From positions 48,996 to 112,995 of the forward strand of contig NZ_JAIVFS010000020.1 in assembly GCF_020829645.1 (NCBI RefSeq): a DNA stretch of 64,000 nt. Reading direction: 5' to 3'. Position 1 is the first letter of the stretch. Each line of letters begins with the position of its first letter. The stretch is from Nostoc mirabile CHAB5784. GTDB lineage: Bacteria; Cyanobacteriota; Cyanobacteriia; Cyanobacteriales; Nostocaceae. Positions 39,301 through 49,500 of this stretch are shown here, one piece after another. The translations under genes and the position numbers were made by a program. The notes beneath the pieces were generated by a model. It saw only the letters and a program-made list of their open reading frames with translations. It ran no database searches and was not told where the DNA came from.

Positions 39301-39467
39301 AGGCTGCTGAGTTGATTGTGATTGAGGTTTAGCGTTGTCAGGCTGGAGAGTTGGCTGATTTCTGGCGGCAGGCTGCTGAGTTGATTGTGATTGAGGTTTA
39401 GCTCCGTTGCCTTTTCCCTGACAGCTTGTTCAATAATTTGCAACAGTTCTTCGTTTGTCACCTGCAA
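36333..39467 (-). CDS. LRR-Roc GTPase (Roco-type protein)
   Basis: A 1044-residue multidomain protein. Residues 23-298 are twelve near-identical 23-residue leucine-rich repeats (LxLxxNQLSSLPPExSQLSS), then a worn thirteenth. A Ras-of-complex GTPase follows: P-loop GEGGVGKTS (344-352), switch-like WDFGGQEIYHATHQFF, and LLVATHIDERD. After it comes a COR-like region (WLHELGEILYFQDNEELNDT, ILKPEWVTEYISKVLES). The C-terminal 350 residues hold Cys/His pairs (CLGHNGQPCTH; CPNVF; CQAPGCWHP) and no kinase. Roco proteins dimerise through COR and act as nucleotide switches; the pathway here is unknown. Confidence 0.93.
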   Translation of the reverse strand: MQVTNEELLQIIEQAVREKATELNLNHNQLSSLPPEISQLSSLTTLNLNHNQLSSLPPEISQLSSLTELSLDNNQLSSLPPEFSQLSSLTELYLDNNQLSSLPPEFSQLSSLTELYLDNNQLSSLPPEFSQLSSLTELYLDNNQLSSLPPEFSQLSSLTTLSLRNNQLSSLPPEFSQLSSLTTLYLDNNQLSSLPPEFSQLSSLTTLYLDNNQLSSLPPEFSQLSSLTTLYLYNNQLSSLPPEFSQLSSLTTLSLRNNQLSSLPPEFSQLSSLTTLSLRNNQLSSLPPEFSQLSSLTELYLDNNPLTSPPPEIVEQGTQAILTYLRERLEGSQQQWVSKLLVVGEGGVGKTSLLRALRGEEFDTQESTTHGIEIKSLELTHPTQAVTMQLNTWDFGGQEIYHATHQFFLTNRSLFLLAWNARLGFEQGKLYYWLDTIKALAPESPILLVATHIDERDADLPLKELRDKYPQIIEHCKISSKSSNGIEKLRQGIAESAAKLPLMGEIWPTTWLDAANVIRTQLKQYITPQQLWNIMANSQVVDISKEVLARWLHELGEILYFQDNEELNDTVILKPEWVTEYISKVLESKDVSDRLGIFTRQEMNQLWRDLEPSMRDHFLHLMERFDLSYRTQENRDLSLVVERLPLDPPNYEHKWQQIKQAGECLEISMKFQLNTIPAGIPTWFIARQHRFTTGIHWRNGVLFTYEQEQHLALVEAVKSDRYIKLTVRGPNPLNFFVLLRDGMEVTLARFPGLDIKRTISCLGHNGQPCTHEFDYKQLSQRWEKKKKTIECPEAMEDVSVPELLYGLNWNTENAVLERIDQLEKTVVDTVVDGQAVILDEFKNLRELAQREFTNAFRREQAKIDSHCPNVFVLRPRGAKAWQKNLTGQKLELQLYCQAPGCWHPTQEGGLYEINEPAKWLRVTAPYLGRLFRILKYAAPIVGPFVSLVNEQEFEKVFKNDLEFTKELAAKLPELKQSEDLELANKIARGEDLDPERADGAALRALRQLLEEKDPQQHWGGLKNILTPEGHYLWLCEHHASKYKR
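38573..39400 (-). repeat. 69-bp tandem repeat array inside the LRR-Roc gene
   Basis: Twelve units of 69 bp encode the 23-residue LRRs. Units differ by only a few bases (GTTATCGAGGTATAG versus GTTACGGAGGGATAG versions), so the array is recent at DNA level and not just conserved in protein. It is likely to vary in copy number. Confidence 0.9.
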
Positions 39468-39641
39468 ACCTCACTAACTTTGTAGTGATATTTACTAAAG
39501 TAGTATATCGCAACTAAGCATTAGAGACCGGATTAGTGTGTTCATGTGCACAAAAACGGCTGTCATGTTTAAATTAGCAGGGTGCGTAGGCGTAGCCCGT
39601 CGTAAACATCGCTAACCTCGCAATAATATTCACTCATTCAC

Positions 39642-39925
39642 GAGTATCAAAGACTCGTCGGCGAGTATCAAAGACTCGTCGGCGAGTATCAAAGACTCGT
39701 TCACGAGTATAAAAGACTCGTCGGCGAGTATCAAAGACTCATTCACGAGTATCAAAGACTCATTAACGGAGTTCAAAGACTCGCTCACGAGTATAAAAGA
39801 CTCGTCGGCGAGTATCAAAGACTCGTTCACGAGTATTAAAGACTCATCGGCGAGTATTAAAGACTCGTTCACGAGTATCAAAGACTCGTTCACGAGTATT
39901 AAAGACTCGTTCACGAGTATCAAAG
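39642..39925. repeat. 21-bp tandem array of palindromes
   Basis: Thirteen full units of the form GAGTATCAAAGACTCGTTCAC or the variant ending GTCGGC, plus a partial unit. Every junction is a palindrome: ACTCGTTCACGAGT or ACTCGTCGGCGAGT. It lies upstream of the LRR-Roc gene. The minus strand frame through it (LILVNES/LILADES) has only a TTG start, no ribosome site and no family. Confidence 0.9.
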
Positions 39926-39956
39926 GTGCGTTACGCTTTCGCGCCCATTCCCAACA

Positions 39957-40076
39957 ACCGCCTCAGAATGAATTCTGAGGCTAATAGCTAAAGTCTTCTA
40001 AAGAAGACTGAGAAGCGGTTTTAGTCCACTTTAGTGGAGTTTTGCTATTAGCCTGGAACTTTGAGTTCCAGGCGGG
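39957..40076. repeat. Covarying palindromic repeat (CCCGCC family), copy 2
   Basis: Same order as copy 1: CCTCAGAATGAATTCTGAGG, linker, AGTCTTCTAAAGAAGACT, spacer, AGTCCACTTTAGTGGAGT, inverse linker, CCTGGAACTTTGAGTTCCAGG with GGCGGG. The stems differ from copy 1 but stay paired. Confidence 0.85.
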
Positions 40077-40198
40077 TTAGGTAGCAATACGATTCTCCTT
40101 AACTTTCGCGCTAACACGTCTTACGACTACGATCGCTTTATAATTGCGATGTCTACGACGGGCTATTCGGCGTCGCAGCTATGAAACTCCATAAGTAC

Positions 40199-40828
40199 TT
40201 ATCCCAATTCTCTTGATGGAGAGACGGTTTCGTTAGTTTGAGAAGATGGTTTATTGAAGAAGAAATTCCAAATTCTTTGAATAGCTATTATTAGAAAACC
40301 AATCACAATCACTCCTGCTACCACTGGGAAAGCTAGCGCCAGCACAGACAGTCCGATTGCAATGACCAACTCAATGGTTGACACAACTGGATTGGTTAAT
40401 CCACCTGAAACGCCAGTAGAACTTATCCGCAATGTATTCGTTAATCCCTGAGTTAATCCTGCGGTTCCACCACCAGCAATTAAAGCTAACGTCCATTGCA
40501 CAAGTGGATTCATCTCTGGAGCAACAGATGCTGTTACGATTGTCCCGGCGATAAATGCCGCAGGAGTGGCAACAATATCTAGCAGATGATCCAACCAAGG
40601 AATGTAATAACCGATAATTTCTAGTAAACAAGCGACTGCAAATACAATTACAGCTTGAGGTGTTTCCAGCCAATCAAAGTTAGTCGGCAAATCAAAATGT
40701 CCAAAAACTGAAGCCACACTCAATGCTAGCAGTGGTACAAATACTCGAAAGCCAGCCGCCGCGCTCAAACTAATCCCCAATAATAATTCAATAAATGTAT
40801 TTAGATTGAACAAAGAATTTAAATCCAT
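40199..40828 (-). CDS. DUF4126 membrane protein
   Basis: A 209-residue integral membrane protein of the DUF4126 family, function unknown. It starts MDLNSLFNLNTFIELLLGIS and has about five to six hydrophobic segments, with the conserved AAAGFRVFVPLLALSVAS near the start, YIPWLDHLLDIVATPAAFIA in the middle and Gly-rich GGTAGLTQGLTNTLRISSTG. The frame extends 20 codons upstream to a non-ATG start, but the ATG at 40828 fits the family. Alone on its strand. Confidence 0.85.
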   Translation of the reverse strand: MDLNSLFNLNTFIELLLGISLSAAAGFRVFVPLLALSVASVFGHFDLPTNFDWLETPQAVIVFAVACLLEIIGYYIPWLDHLLDIVATPAAFIAGTIVTASVAPEMNPLVQWTLALIAGGGTAGLTQGLTNTLRISSTGVSGGLTNPVVSTIELVIAIGLSVLALAFPVVAGVIVIGFLIIAIQRIWNFFFNKPSSQTNETVSPSRELG

Positions 40829-41168
40829 AGTAAGACTCAAGTTATACTCCTGGTGTTTTTTCCATCTTTGAGCTGAACGGAGTAACAACTCTAAGCTGTG
40901 ATCCCAAGATAAGAAACTTGGCGAAAATATTTCATCCTACTATGTGTAGAATTCAGTGAAACCCCACCTGTGTCAATATTGCGTAGGTTTTGCCTAAAAA
41001 ATAACTCCAATGTAGGTTGCGTTGAAGAACAAAACCCAACATTTTCAGGGCTTTGTTGGGTTTCACGACCTTCAACCCCTCCCCGCAAGCGGGCTACAGT
41101 GTACGCACAAGTCGAAAAATTCTCTACCCACATTTTTGTCAGAGTGAAACTGTCACACTCACCGACAT

Positions 41169-41442
41169 CCCGCCCAGAACTGAAGTTCAGCGGCTCATAG
41201 CTAAAGTCCACTAAGCGTAGACTGAATTGATCATTTAGGGACTTCCAAATAAAAAATATCCCAAAACTGACACAAAAATTCTCTCTATTTTTTCTCTCTC
41301 TGTGTTCTCTGCGTCTGGAGTGGTAGCCTGCGGCAAGCCGATGCAGCGTCTACGTTTTTTTGGATAATTTATTTCTTGAAAATCCCTTAGTCCACTAAGC
41401 GTGGACTTTAGCTATCAGACTCGGAATTCATTCCGAGGCGGG
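41169..41442. repeat. Covarying palindromic repeat (CCCGCC family), copy 3, split by a MITE
   Basis: Left half (41169-41237) has CCCAGAACTGAAGTTCAG and AGTCCACTAAGCGTAGACT; right half (41387-41442) has AGTCCACTAAGCGTGGACT, the inverse linker TTTAGCTATCAG, and CTCGGAATTCATTCCGAG with GGCGGG. A 149-bp MITE sits between the halves. Confidence 0.82.
41238..41386. mobile_element. MITE with GGGACTTCCAAATAAA ends, TTA target duplication
   Basis: Starts GGGACTTCCAAATAAA and ends TTTATTTCTTGAAAATCCC, imperfect inverses. TTA lies on both sides (41235-41237 and 41387-41389). The interior is the GTGGTAGCCTGCGGCAAGCC repeat. It is inserted between the halves of palindromic copy 3. Confidence 0.82.
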
Positions 41443-41791
41443 ATAGAAACGCAGTGCGAGATTTTTTAACAAAGATATGGCTGCGGCAACACCTGTGTGT
41501 ACACCCCACTCCCAACCCCTCCCCGCAAGCGGGGAGGGGAGACAAAGCGTAGCTTTGGCGGGGTGGGGTTCTTCGAGTTTAATTAAGCAATCAAGCGGAC
41601 ATGATATGAGGACGCTTTTGCATAATTTTGTCATCGCCAACCTTGAGAAATCAGGTCAAAATGAGCGGATGGTGAGTTTCAGCAAAACAGACTTTATTAA
41701 AACGTGCCGAAAATATCACAATCTTGGAAAATAATAAAGTAAGTCGAGTATCACATGACTCACTTGATTTCCTCATTTATTCTAGGAAAAT

Positions 41792-44700
41792 ATGACTCAT
41801 CCTTTCCTTGAACGCCTGCGTAGTCCAGATAGCCCAGTCCTCGTCTTCGACGGGGCGATGGGAACCAACTTACAAACCCAAAACCTGACTGCTGAAGACT
41901 TCGGCGGCCCACAGTATGAAGGTTGTAACGAATACTTAGTCCACACGAAACCTGAAGCTGTCGCTAAGGTTCACCGAGACTTTCTCGCTGCTGGTGCAGA
42001 CGTAATTGAAACCGATACCTTTGGCAGTACGTCCCTGGTGCTGGCAGAATATGACTTGGCAAACCAAGCCTATTACCTCAGCAAGACAGCCGCAGAATTG
42101 GCGAAGCGTGTGGCTGCGGAATTTTCCACGCCAGAAAAACCCCGGTTTGTGGCTGGTTCCATCGGCCCCACAACGAAACTCCCTACCTTGGGACATATTG
42201 ACTTTGACACCATGAAAGCTACCTTTGCCGAACAAGCAGAAGCGCTATGGGATGGTGGTGTCGATTTATTTCTGGTGGAGACTTGCCAAGATGTGCTGCA
42301 AATTAAGGCGGCGCTGAATGCCATTGAAGAAGTGTTTGCCAAAAAAGGCGATCGCCGTCCGTTGATGGTGTCTGTGACAATGGAAAGCATGGGCACAATG
42401 TTGGTTGGTTCAGAAATCAGCGCTGTGCTGACAATTCTGGAACATTACCCAATTGACATTCTCGGTCTAAACTGTGCCACAGGCCCAGACTTGATGAAAC
42501 CACATATCAAGTATCTGGCAGAACATTCGCCTTTCATCGTTTCCTGTATTCCCAACGCGGGTTTACCTGAGAACGTCGGCGGTCAAGCGCACTACCGCCT
42601 GACACCGTTGGAATTACGGATGTCATTGATGCACTTTGTTGAAGATTTGGGTGTCCAAGTGATTGGGGGTTGCTGTGGGACGCGTCCAGAACACATTCAA
42701 CAATTGGCAGAACTTGCCAAAGACCTGAAGCCAAAAGTTAGACATCCTAGTTTAGAACCAGCAGCAGCATCAATTTACACCACTCAGCCCTACGACCAAG
42801 ATAATTCCTTTTTGATTGTTGGCGAACGTCTTAACGCCAGTGGTTCCAAGAAGTGCCGCGATTTGCTAAATGCCGAAGATTGGGATGGACTCGTTTCAAT
42901 GGCGAGGGCGCAAGTAAAAGAAGGCGCACATATCCTCGATGTCAACGTCGATTATGTGGGACGCGACGGTGTACGGGATATGCACGAATTAGTTTCGCGC
43001 ATTGTTAATAATGTGACATTGCCTTTAATGCTTGACTCCACCGAATGGGAAAAGATGGAGGCGGGTTTAAAGGTTGCCGGTGGTAAGTGTTTGCTGAATT
43101 CCACCAACTACGAAGATGGGGAACCCCGCTTTTTGAAAGTGCTGGAGTTAGCGAAAAAATACGGTGCTGGTGTAATCATTGGTACTATCGATGAAGATGG
43201 GATGGCGCGGACAGCAGACAAAAAGTTTGCGATTGCACAACGCGCATACCGTCAAGCTGTAGAATATGGCATACCACCCACAGAAATATTCTTTGATACC
43301 TTAGCGTTACCAATTTCCACCGGGATTGAAGAAGACCGAGAAAACGGTAAAGCCACAATTGAATCCATTCGGCGCATTCGTGAAGGATTGCCTGGATGTC
43401 ATGTGATTTTGGGTGTTTCCAATATTTCCTTTGGTTTGAATCCAGCCTCGCGGATGGTACTGAACTCAGTGTTTTTGCACGAAGCAACGACGGCGGGAAT
43501 GGATGCAGCCATTGTCAGTGCTAACAAAATTTTACCGCTCTCTAAGATTGAGGCACGCCATCAAGAAATTTGTCGCCAGTTGATTTATGATCAGCGGAAG
43601 TTTGAGGGTAATGCTTGCGTTTACGATCCTTTGGGAGAGCTTACCACAGAGTTTGCTGGGGTGACAACAAAACGCGATCGCTCCTTAGATGAAAGTCTCC
43701 CCATCCCAGAACGCCTCAAACGTCACATCATCGACGGTGAACGCATAGGCTTAGAAGAACATCTGAAAAAAGCCTTAGAAGAACATCCCCCCTTAGAAAT
43801 TATCAACACCTTCCTGCTAGATGGCATGAAAGTTGTCGGGGAATTGTTCGGTTCTGGACAAATGCAACTACCCTTCGTCTTGCAATCTGCGGAAACCATG
43901 AAAGCGGCTGTTGCCTTTCTAGAACCGTTCATGGAAAAATCAGAATCAGGCAACAATGCCAAGGGAACCTTTATCATTGCCACAGTAAAAGGCGATGTCC
44001 ACGACATTGGTAAAAACTTGGTAGATATAATCTTGTCCAACAATGGTTACAAGGTGATTAACCTGGGAATTAAACAGCCAGTGGAAAACATCATCAACGC
44101 TTACGAACAGCACAAAGCTGATTGTATAGCCATGAGTGGTTTGCTGGTAAAATCCACCGCCTTTATGAAAGAGAACTTGGAGGTATTCAACGAAAAGGGA
44201 ATTAGTGTCCCCGTCATATTAGGTGGTGCGGCGTTGACTCCCAAGTTTGTGCATGAAGATTGCCAAAAAACCTACAAAGGTAAAGTTGTTTATGGCAAAG
44301 ATGCCTTTTCTGACTTGCACTTCATGGATAAATTAATGCCAGCAAAAGCTGCTGGTAACTGGGAAGATTTGCAGGGATTTTTGGATGAAGTCGAAACTGC
44401 TGAACTTTCGACCAATGGTCACAAAGAACCAAAAGCTACAACTGCTGAAGAAACATCTACTGAACCAAAAGAAGTAGATACAAGACGTTCGGACGCAGTG
44501 GCGATAGATATTGAACGTCCGACACCGCCTTTCTGGGGAACGCAGTTATTGCAGCCTAGTGATATTCCCATCGAAGAAATATTCTGGCACTTGGATTTAC
44601 AAGCTTTAGTTGCTGGACAGTGGCAATTCCGCAAACCAAAGGAACAATCTAAGGAAGAATATCAAGCTTTCTTAGCTGAGAAAGTGTACCCAATTTTAGA

Positions 44701-45319
44701 AACTTGGAAACACCGGATTATTGAAGAGAATTTGTTGCATCCCCAGGTGATTTATGGGTATTTCCCTTGTCAATCTGAGGGGAATTCTCTACATATATAT
44801 GACTCAGAAAACCAATCACAACAGGTTGCAACTTTCGAGTTTCCCAGACAGAAGTCTTTAAGGCGGTTGTGCATAGCAGATTTCTTTGCACCGAAGGAGT
44901 CGGGAATTATTGATGTCTTCCCGATGCAGGCGGTGACTGTAGGGGAGATTGCCACAGAGTTCGCCCAAAAGCTGTTTGCCAATAATCAATATACAGATTA
45001 TCTGTATTTTCACGGCATGGCAGTGCAGGTGGCAGAGGCTGTGGCTGAATGGACACACGCCAGAATCCGCCGAGAGTTAGGTTTTACTGCTGAAGAACCC
45101 GACAATATTCGGGATATATTAGCACAACGCTATCGTGGCTCACGGTATAGCTTTGGTTATCCAGCTTGCCCAAATATCCAAGACCAATACAAGCAACTTG
45201 AGTTATTGCAGACTGACAGAATTAACTTGTATATGGATGAAAGTGAACAACTTTATCCAGAACAATCTACCACTGCAATTATTGCTTACCACCCATTAGC
45301 AAAATACTTTAGCGCTTAA
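41792..45319 (+). CDS. metH: Cobalamin-dependent methionine synthase
   Basis: Transfers the methyl group of 5-methyltetrahydrofolate to homocysteine through methylcobalamin. The 1175 residues show all four modules: homocysteine domain (1-310; zinc Cys in LNCATGP about 228 and [10 protein letters not shown] about 294), pterin domain (about 340-600; [18 protein letters not shown]), cobalamin domain (about 650-880; DVHDIGKN with the cobalt-ligating His about 737) and the SAM-dependent activation domain (about 940-1170; [15 protein letters not shown]). The Ser/Thr/Glu-rich linker at 880-925 is longer than usual. AGGAAAAT precedes the ATG. Confidence 0.98.
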   Translation: MTHPFLERLRSPDSPVLVFDGAMGTNLQTQNLTAEDFGGPQYEGCNEYLVHTKPEAVAKVHRDFLAAGADVIETDTFGSTSLVLAEYDLANQAYYLSKTAAELAKRVAAEFSTPEKPRFVAGSIGPTTKLPTLGHIDFDTMKATFAEQAEALWDGGVDLFLVETCQDVLQIKAALNAIEEVFAKKGDRRPLMVSVTMESMGTMLVGSEISAVLTILEHYPIDILGLNCATGPDLMKPHIKYLAEHSPFIVSCIPNAGLPENVGGQAHYRLTPLELRMSLMHFVEDLGVQVIGGCCGTRPEHIQQLAELAKDLKPKVRHPSLEPAAASIYTTQPYDQDNSFLIVGERLNASGSKKCRDLLNAEDWDGLVSMARAQVKEGAHILDVNVDYVGRDGVRDMHELVSRIVNNVTLPLMLDSTEWEKMEAGLKVAGGKCLLNSTNYEDGEPRFLKVLELAKKYGAGVIIGTIDEDGMARTADKKFAIAQRAYRQAVEYGIPPTEIFFDTLALPISTGIEEDRENGKATIESIRRIREGLPGCHVILGVSNISFGLNPASRMVLNSVFLHEATTAGMDAAIVSANKILPLSKIEARHQEICRQLIYDQRKFEGNACVYDPLGELTTEFAGVTTKRDRSLDESLPIPERLKRHIIDGERIGLEEHLKKALEEHPPLEIINTFLLDGMKVVGELFGSGQMQLPFVLQSAETMKAAVAFLEPFMEKSESGNNAKGTFIIATVKGDVHDIGKNLVDIILSNNGYKVINLGIKQPVENIINAYEQHKADCIAMSGLLVKSTAFMKENLEVFNEKGISVPVILGGAALTPKFVHEDCQKTYKGKVVYGKDAFSDLHFMDKLMPAKAAGNWEDLQGFLDEVETAELSTNGHKEPKATTAEETSTEPKEVDTRRSDAVAIDIERPTPPFWGTQLLQPSDIPIEEIFWHLDLQALVAGQWQFRKPKEQSKEEYQAFLAEKVYPILETWKHRIIEENLLHPQVIYGYFPCQSEGNSLHIYDSENQSQQVATFEFPRQKSLRRLCIADFFAPKESGIIDVFPMQAVTVGEIATEFAQKLFANNQYTDYLYFHGMAVQVAEAVAEWTHARIRRELGFTAEEPDNIRDILAQRYRGSRYSFGYPACPNIQDQYKQLELLQTDRINLYMDESEQLYPEQSTTAIIAYHPLAKYFSA

Positions 45320-45327
45320 TCCATATC

Positions 45328-45490
45328 TCCTTCCCCTCTCCTTAATAAGGAGAGGGGTGCCCGAAGGGCGGGGTGAAGTTATTATATTGTGAGCAATTCA
45401 ATCAAGGCGGGATAAACATTTATAGTTATCGCTTGGCCTCACCCTAAACCTCTCCTGATAAAGGAAAGGGGGCTGGAATCGTAAATAAAA
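45328..45490. repeat. CCCCTCTCC-type palindromes after metH
   Basis: CCCCTCTCCTTAATAAGGAG plus AGGGG forms a perfect hairpin at about 45334-45358, just after the metH stop, and a weaker relative follows at about 45450-45472. They may end the metH transcript. Related sequences are at 46096 and 51855-51930. Confidence 0.6.
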
Positions 45491-45963
45491 ATGACTAAAC
45501 TTTATAACAAAAGTAGTGAAATATATAAAAGGCGACTATTACGCCAAAATATAACAAAAGCCGAGAAACTTATTTGGGATAAAATCAGAGATAGACAGTT
45601 GGAAAACTGTAAATTTCGCCGACAATATAGTGTAGATAATACCAATTTGAAAAAAGAATGCGACAAATAGACCATTTGTAGAGACGCGATTCATCGCGTC
45701 TTTACCCAACGATGTGTTGCAATCATCAATTGAAATGGTATAAGTTTGTTATAGATTTTTATAGTTGTGAATTTAAGTTAGCTATAGAAATTGATGGCGA
45801 AAGCAATTTTCAGGAAGGTGCTGCTGAATATGATAAGGCAAGGCAAGAATTTATTAAATCAGCAGGAATTAAATTTATTAGATTTACGAATAATGATGTG
45901 TATGCTAATTTGTCTGGGGTGCTGGAAAGTATTGTTCAGAATATACGAAATTTAAGGGGATAG
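45491..45963 (+). pseudogene. DUF559 (Vsr-like nuclease fold) gene broken by a MITE
   Basis: The first 49 codons from the ATG at 45491 read MTKLYNKSSEIYKRRLLRQN to FRRQYSVD, the N-terminal half of a DUF559 protein, a small PD-(D/E)xK-like relative of Vsr nucleases. The next part (from 45742) reads KFVIDFYSCEFKLAIEIDGE and runs to the stop at 45963, the C-terminal half. Between them is a 102-bp MITE with a TA duplication that brings a stop codon. Deleting 45638-45741 restores a single frame of 122 codons with the family's YSVDKFVIDFY sequence. The gene is therefore freshly inactivated. Confidence 0.9.
45639..45740. mobile_element. 102-bp MITE in the DUF559 gene, TA target duplication
   Basis: Starts ATACCAATTTGA and ends TTGAAATGGTA, imperfect inverses, flanked by TA at 45637-45638 and 45741-45742. 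The middle carries a near-palindrome GTAGAGACGCGATTCATCGC, a relative of the pair downstream of htpG. Confidence 0.9.
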
Positions 45964-46551
45964 TAGTTGAACCTCACCCCCAGCCCCGCTGCTTATGAAA
46001 AGAGCTACGGTCTACACACAAGTCTCTCTCGACGAAATTTACGGTTTATCGAATGGCTCAAGAAAAGCTCACCCTGGTTATGGTATGCAAAACCTGTCCC
46101 TCTTCTTAATAAGGAGAGGGATTAAAGTCAAGATAGGCTGAGGTTCCGACAGTATTGCACCGAAGTTAGAACCCCTATATCTGATTATTTTGCACCCAAC
46201 TGATATCTTTCCTTTAACAGATGGGTATTATAAGCTTACTCTCTTAACAACATCTTCATAAATTTGCTTTTAGATAAAATACATTTACGCAAATTTACTG
46301 TGAAGTTCTGCTCTTACCTTTATCGGGCTTTAATTAAATAATTCTCAAAAAATCAGTATTTACCGGATAAAATGAACAATTAATAAATGGTATAAATTTA
46401 ATAAATTCTCTTTTGTTGTAGCTACTTTATTTGGAAGTTAGTCAAACAAGATGCAGTAATTAAATATAACCTCAACTTATGCCTACAAAAAACTTTACAG
46501 GCATAGTTAAGGATGTTTATAAAAATAAAAACACTTGACAGGGAAGCAGCT
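45964..46551. other. Long 5' region of the hps locus
   Basis: After a CCTCTTCTTAATAAGGAGAGGG hairpin at about 46101, the region is AT-rich for 400 bases up to hpsA. It must contain the hpsA promoter and probably a long leader. I could not identify a sigma-factor box with confidence. Confidence 0.5.
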
Positions 46552-49500
46552 ATGTCTCGGAAAAATCAGCCAGTCAAGGCAATTAAAAAAACCTTTAAAC
46601 AAATTAGCAAGCAGTTGTTATCGGCAATTAACAGGCAAATAATTTGGCTCCTGCGGACTGTTTTCGGCACTCGAAGAAGACGCGGCTCGGAGAATGCTGG
46701 GTTTTTGTTGCCGACAGTGGCGATGGTAAGTTTAGTAGTCGTGCTGTTAACAACTGCAATTTTATTTCGCTCTTTTGAACGCTCCAAAAATGCTAGTAAT
46801 GTCCGGGTCAATGAAGCTGTATTTAACGCCGCAGCACCAGCTATTGACAGAGCTAGAGCGAAATTAGACAAACTATTTAATGACCCCAAACTCCCACGAG
46901 CCACACCTTCAGATATAGCTTTGGAGAGTACTTTAACAAATTCTTTGAAGGAATATACTTTTGGGGATGAAACTCAACTAAATCTGAATTATACCGGTCA
47001 AACAGCACTACAAACTGCCTGGATGTTCCCCATTGATACAGATAACAATGGGAAATTTGACAGCTATACTCTTTATGGAATTTACTTCCGAAATCCGCCT
47101 ATAAGTAGTGGCACATACAGCCGCGCTAGAAATCCTCTAGAGGCCAGAACTCCGCCCATGACCTCTGGTAGTATAAGCAACGGTTGTGAAGATACTCTGG
47201 GAACAAGTGCTACTTTGGTAGGGAGTACAGGCTGGTTTAATATTGCTAGTAAGCTCAAAAAAAGCTTTTTTGTCTACACTGCTAATGTTCCAATCACTAA
47301 CACTAACCCACCTACAAATTACGAAGCTTTCAAAGGAAATAAAGGCTTTTCAGGTTTAGAATATCAACAAGACCGTGTACAATTACCGCTAGTTAACAAT
47401 GCGGTGGTTTTTGACGATGATATACAACTTACCCCCGGCCCGGCATTTAACCTAAATGGACGGATTTTAACTAATAGTAACTTCCTGACTGGTAGCGGTT
47501 TTCAATATGTTACACTTTATCAGATTAGTAGTAAAAATTCCTGTTTTTACGATGATGACAATGCCAAAATTATTGTAGGTGGCAATTTATCAGGAGGCGG
47601 TTTCACCGCTGATGGTGATTTTAACAACACTACTGGAGTGCATTTATTCCAAGGACAAGGAATTGATCCTACCCAAACTCTTGGTGTTAAAGATAACAAA
47701 TCAATAACTGAAACACCGAAGAATATTGCTTATAATAGCCTAGCTTATGTAGAGCGCATCAATCTCTTAGTGCAAAAGCAGATAACTAACGCTCCATCTA
47801 CTGACCCACAGGAAGTCAAAGATGGTATTACACAGCAACTAGAAGTATTAAATCTAACTACATCTACTGTCACTACAACGCAACAAACTACTATCCGTAA
47901 TAACCAGCTAGGACTTTACTTTAAAAAACGTACCCGTCGTGTACCCTATGCTGAAGTTCCTTTTGGTGTAAATGGAACAGGAACTTATACTATTAATAGT
48001 ACTACATTGCTACAAGGAAGTGGTGACTCACTGCGTCCACCAGACACTTGGGTTTATCCTTTTGATCCTAGTGATGGTCAAACTAAAACTAATTATTCCA
48101 ATTTAACACTTAACATTAATAATTCTAAGCTATTACCTAGTGCTACAGAAACAAGTAAGCAGCAACAACTGGGTAAAGAACAATACGTTGGCGATCGCAT
48201 TTTGCTTGGTAACAACCTACCTGCATTATGGTGGAATGAGACGACATTTATTGGCTCAGATAGCACAGATACCCAAAATCTTACAAATATTAACTGGGAC
48301 GATGGAACTGGAACTCGCAATCGCCGCAGTCGTGTACAGCAACTAGCTGATTTAGGAACTGTTGAGCGAGATGGAGACTGGGAATCAGCTGCTGCTACAG
48401 TGCCAACTACTCCCCAAGATCCTGTGGGTGGCTTACGGGTAGTCACTGGTGCAGGGATTTATTTGCCTCACAATTACACTGTTAGTAGTCCCAAAGCTGA
48501 TTTAGACACGGCGGCGGCGGCTACAAATAGAATTTGGTCAGATATGATGCCCGTGCCTAATAGTATTGGCATTAATGGTGATAAATCAATCCAAGATACC
48601 CAAAATAGCAATATAGTATTACCCAATACTAGTTATACGCCGTATTTACGGATGCGGGCTACAGCAGTTTATCACTACCAAGCTAGTGGCTACAATGCGG
48701 CAACCCCTACACCCATTGCTTGTATAAGTAGTTTCTACGACCCTACAAACAGCACTAAAGCTACTAACCTTGCTGCTCTTCCATATAACAATACGGGTGG
48801 TAATTCCCATAATGGTATTGTCTATGCAGCTCCAACAAAGGCTGTTTCTGACTATTCAGATTTACTAAACTACCAAGCTAGTTTAAGGTATCCCAATGGT
48901 CGGTTGGTAAATGAAGTACTAAGTACCGCTCTGTCAAAAATAGCTTCCTCTAAGACACTGATACTCTCAGAGCAGTCTGCTATTCATACTGCTATTTGTG
49001 CCATCCAAATATTAGACGGTACTATCGGCAATCCAGATGCTACTGTCATCCCTCACGGCGCAATTTACGAAACTGCTTTTTTAGATGCGAGACAGATTAA
49101 GGCAATTCATAAAGATGCATCAACAGCTGGTGTAGAAACATTCACCAACCGTGATGGTGTAAACGGAGATGGAACTACTGGGACAATAGCAAACGTACCA
49201 GATCCATCTGCTGGTTCCTCGGCTCCAGACTATGAACTCGCCAAAGAAACCCGCCAGCCCCTGGAAATTCGCGCCACTGTATTAGATATTAATAAGTTGC
49301 GGACAACAACTTATGGCACAGCAACAATACAAGAATACTTAATTCCCAATAGCGGTATTATTTACGCTACTCGTGATGATGCACTTTTGGATTTAAGTGC
49401 CAGTTCTAGTAGTGGCACAGATGCACAAAAAACAAGTAGCCCTGTAGACTTCAAGCTTGACCCAACTCGCCGTCCCAACGCCATCATGTTAATCAATGGC

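Larger units (their letters stand above)
40829..41791. other. Long repeat-filled intergenic region before metH
   Basis: Holds a TGTAGGTTGCGTTGAAGAAC repeat (about 41010-41075; related to one at 11834), a CCCGCC palindromic element interrupted by a MITE (41169-41442), and a CCCCTCCCCGC hairpin (about 41505-41570). The last 200 bases are the metH leader; no cobalamin or SAM riboswitch consensus was recognised in it. Confidence 0.6.

Noticed and set aside
39630..39923. 97-codon minus strand frame LILVNES/LILADES as a protein gene
   Set aside because: It arises from a 21-bp palindromic array, has only a TTG start, no ribosome site and no non-repeat sequence. Kept as a repeat.
39642..39925. CRISPR array
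   Set aside because: Units are contiguous with no variable spacers of 30-40 bp, and there are no cas genes.
41428..41734. Short frames on both strands around 41.5 kb
   Set aside because: They read through a GC-rich palindromic repeat, which gives mirrored frames by symmetry.
41445..41791. Cobalamin or SAM riboswitch before metH
   Set aside because: No B12-box or SAM aptamer consensus seen; the region is repeats plus AT-rich leader.
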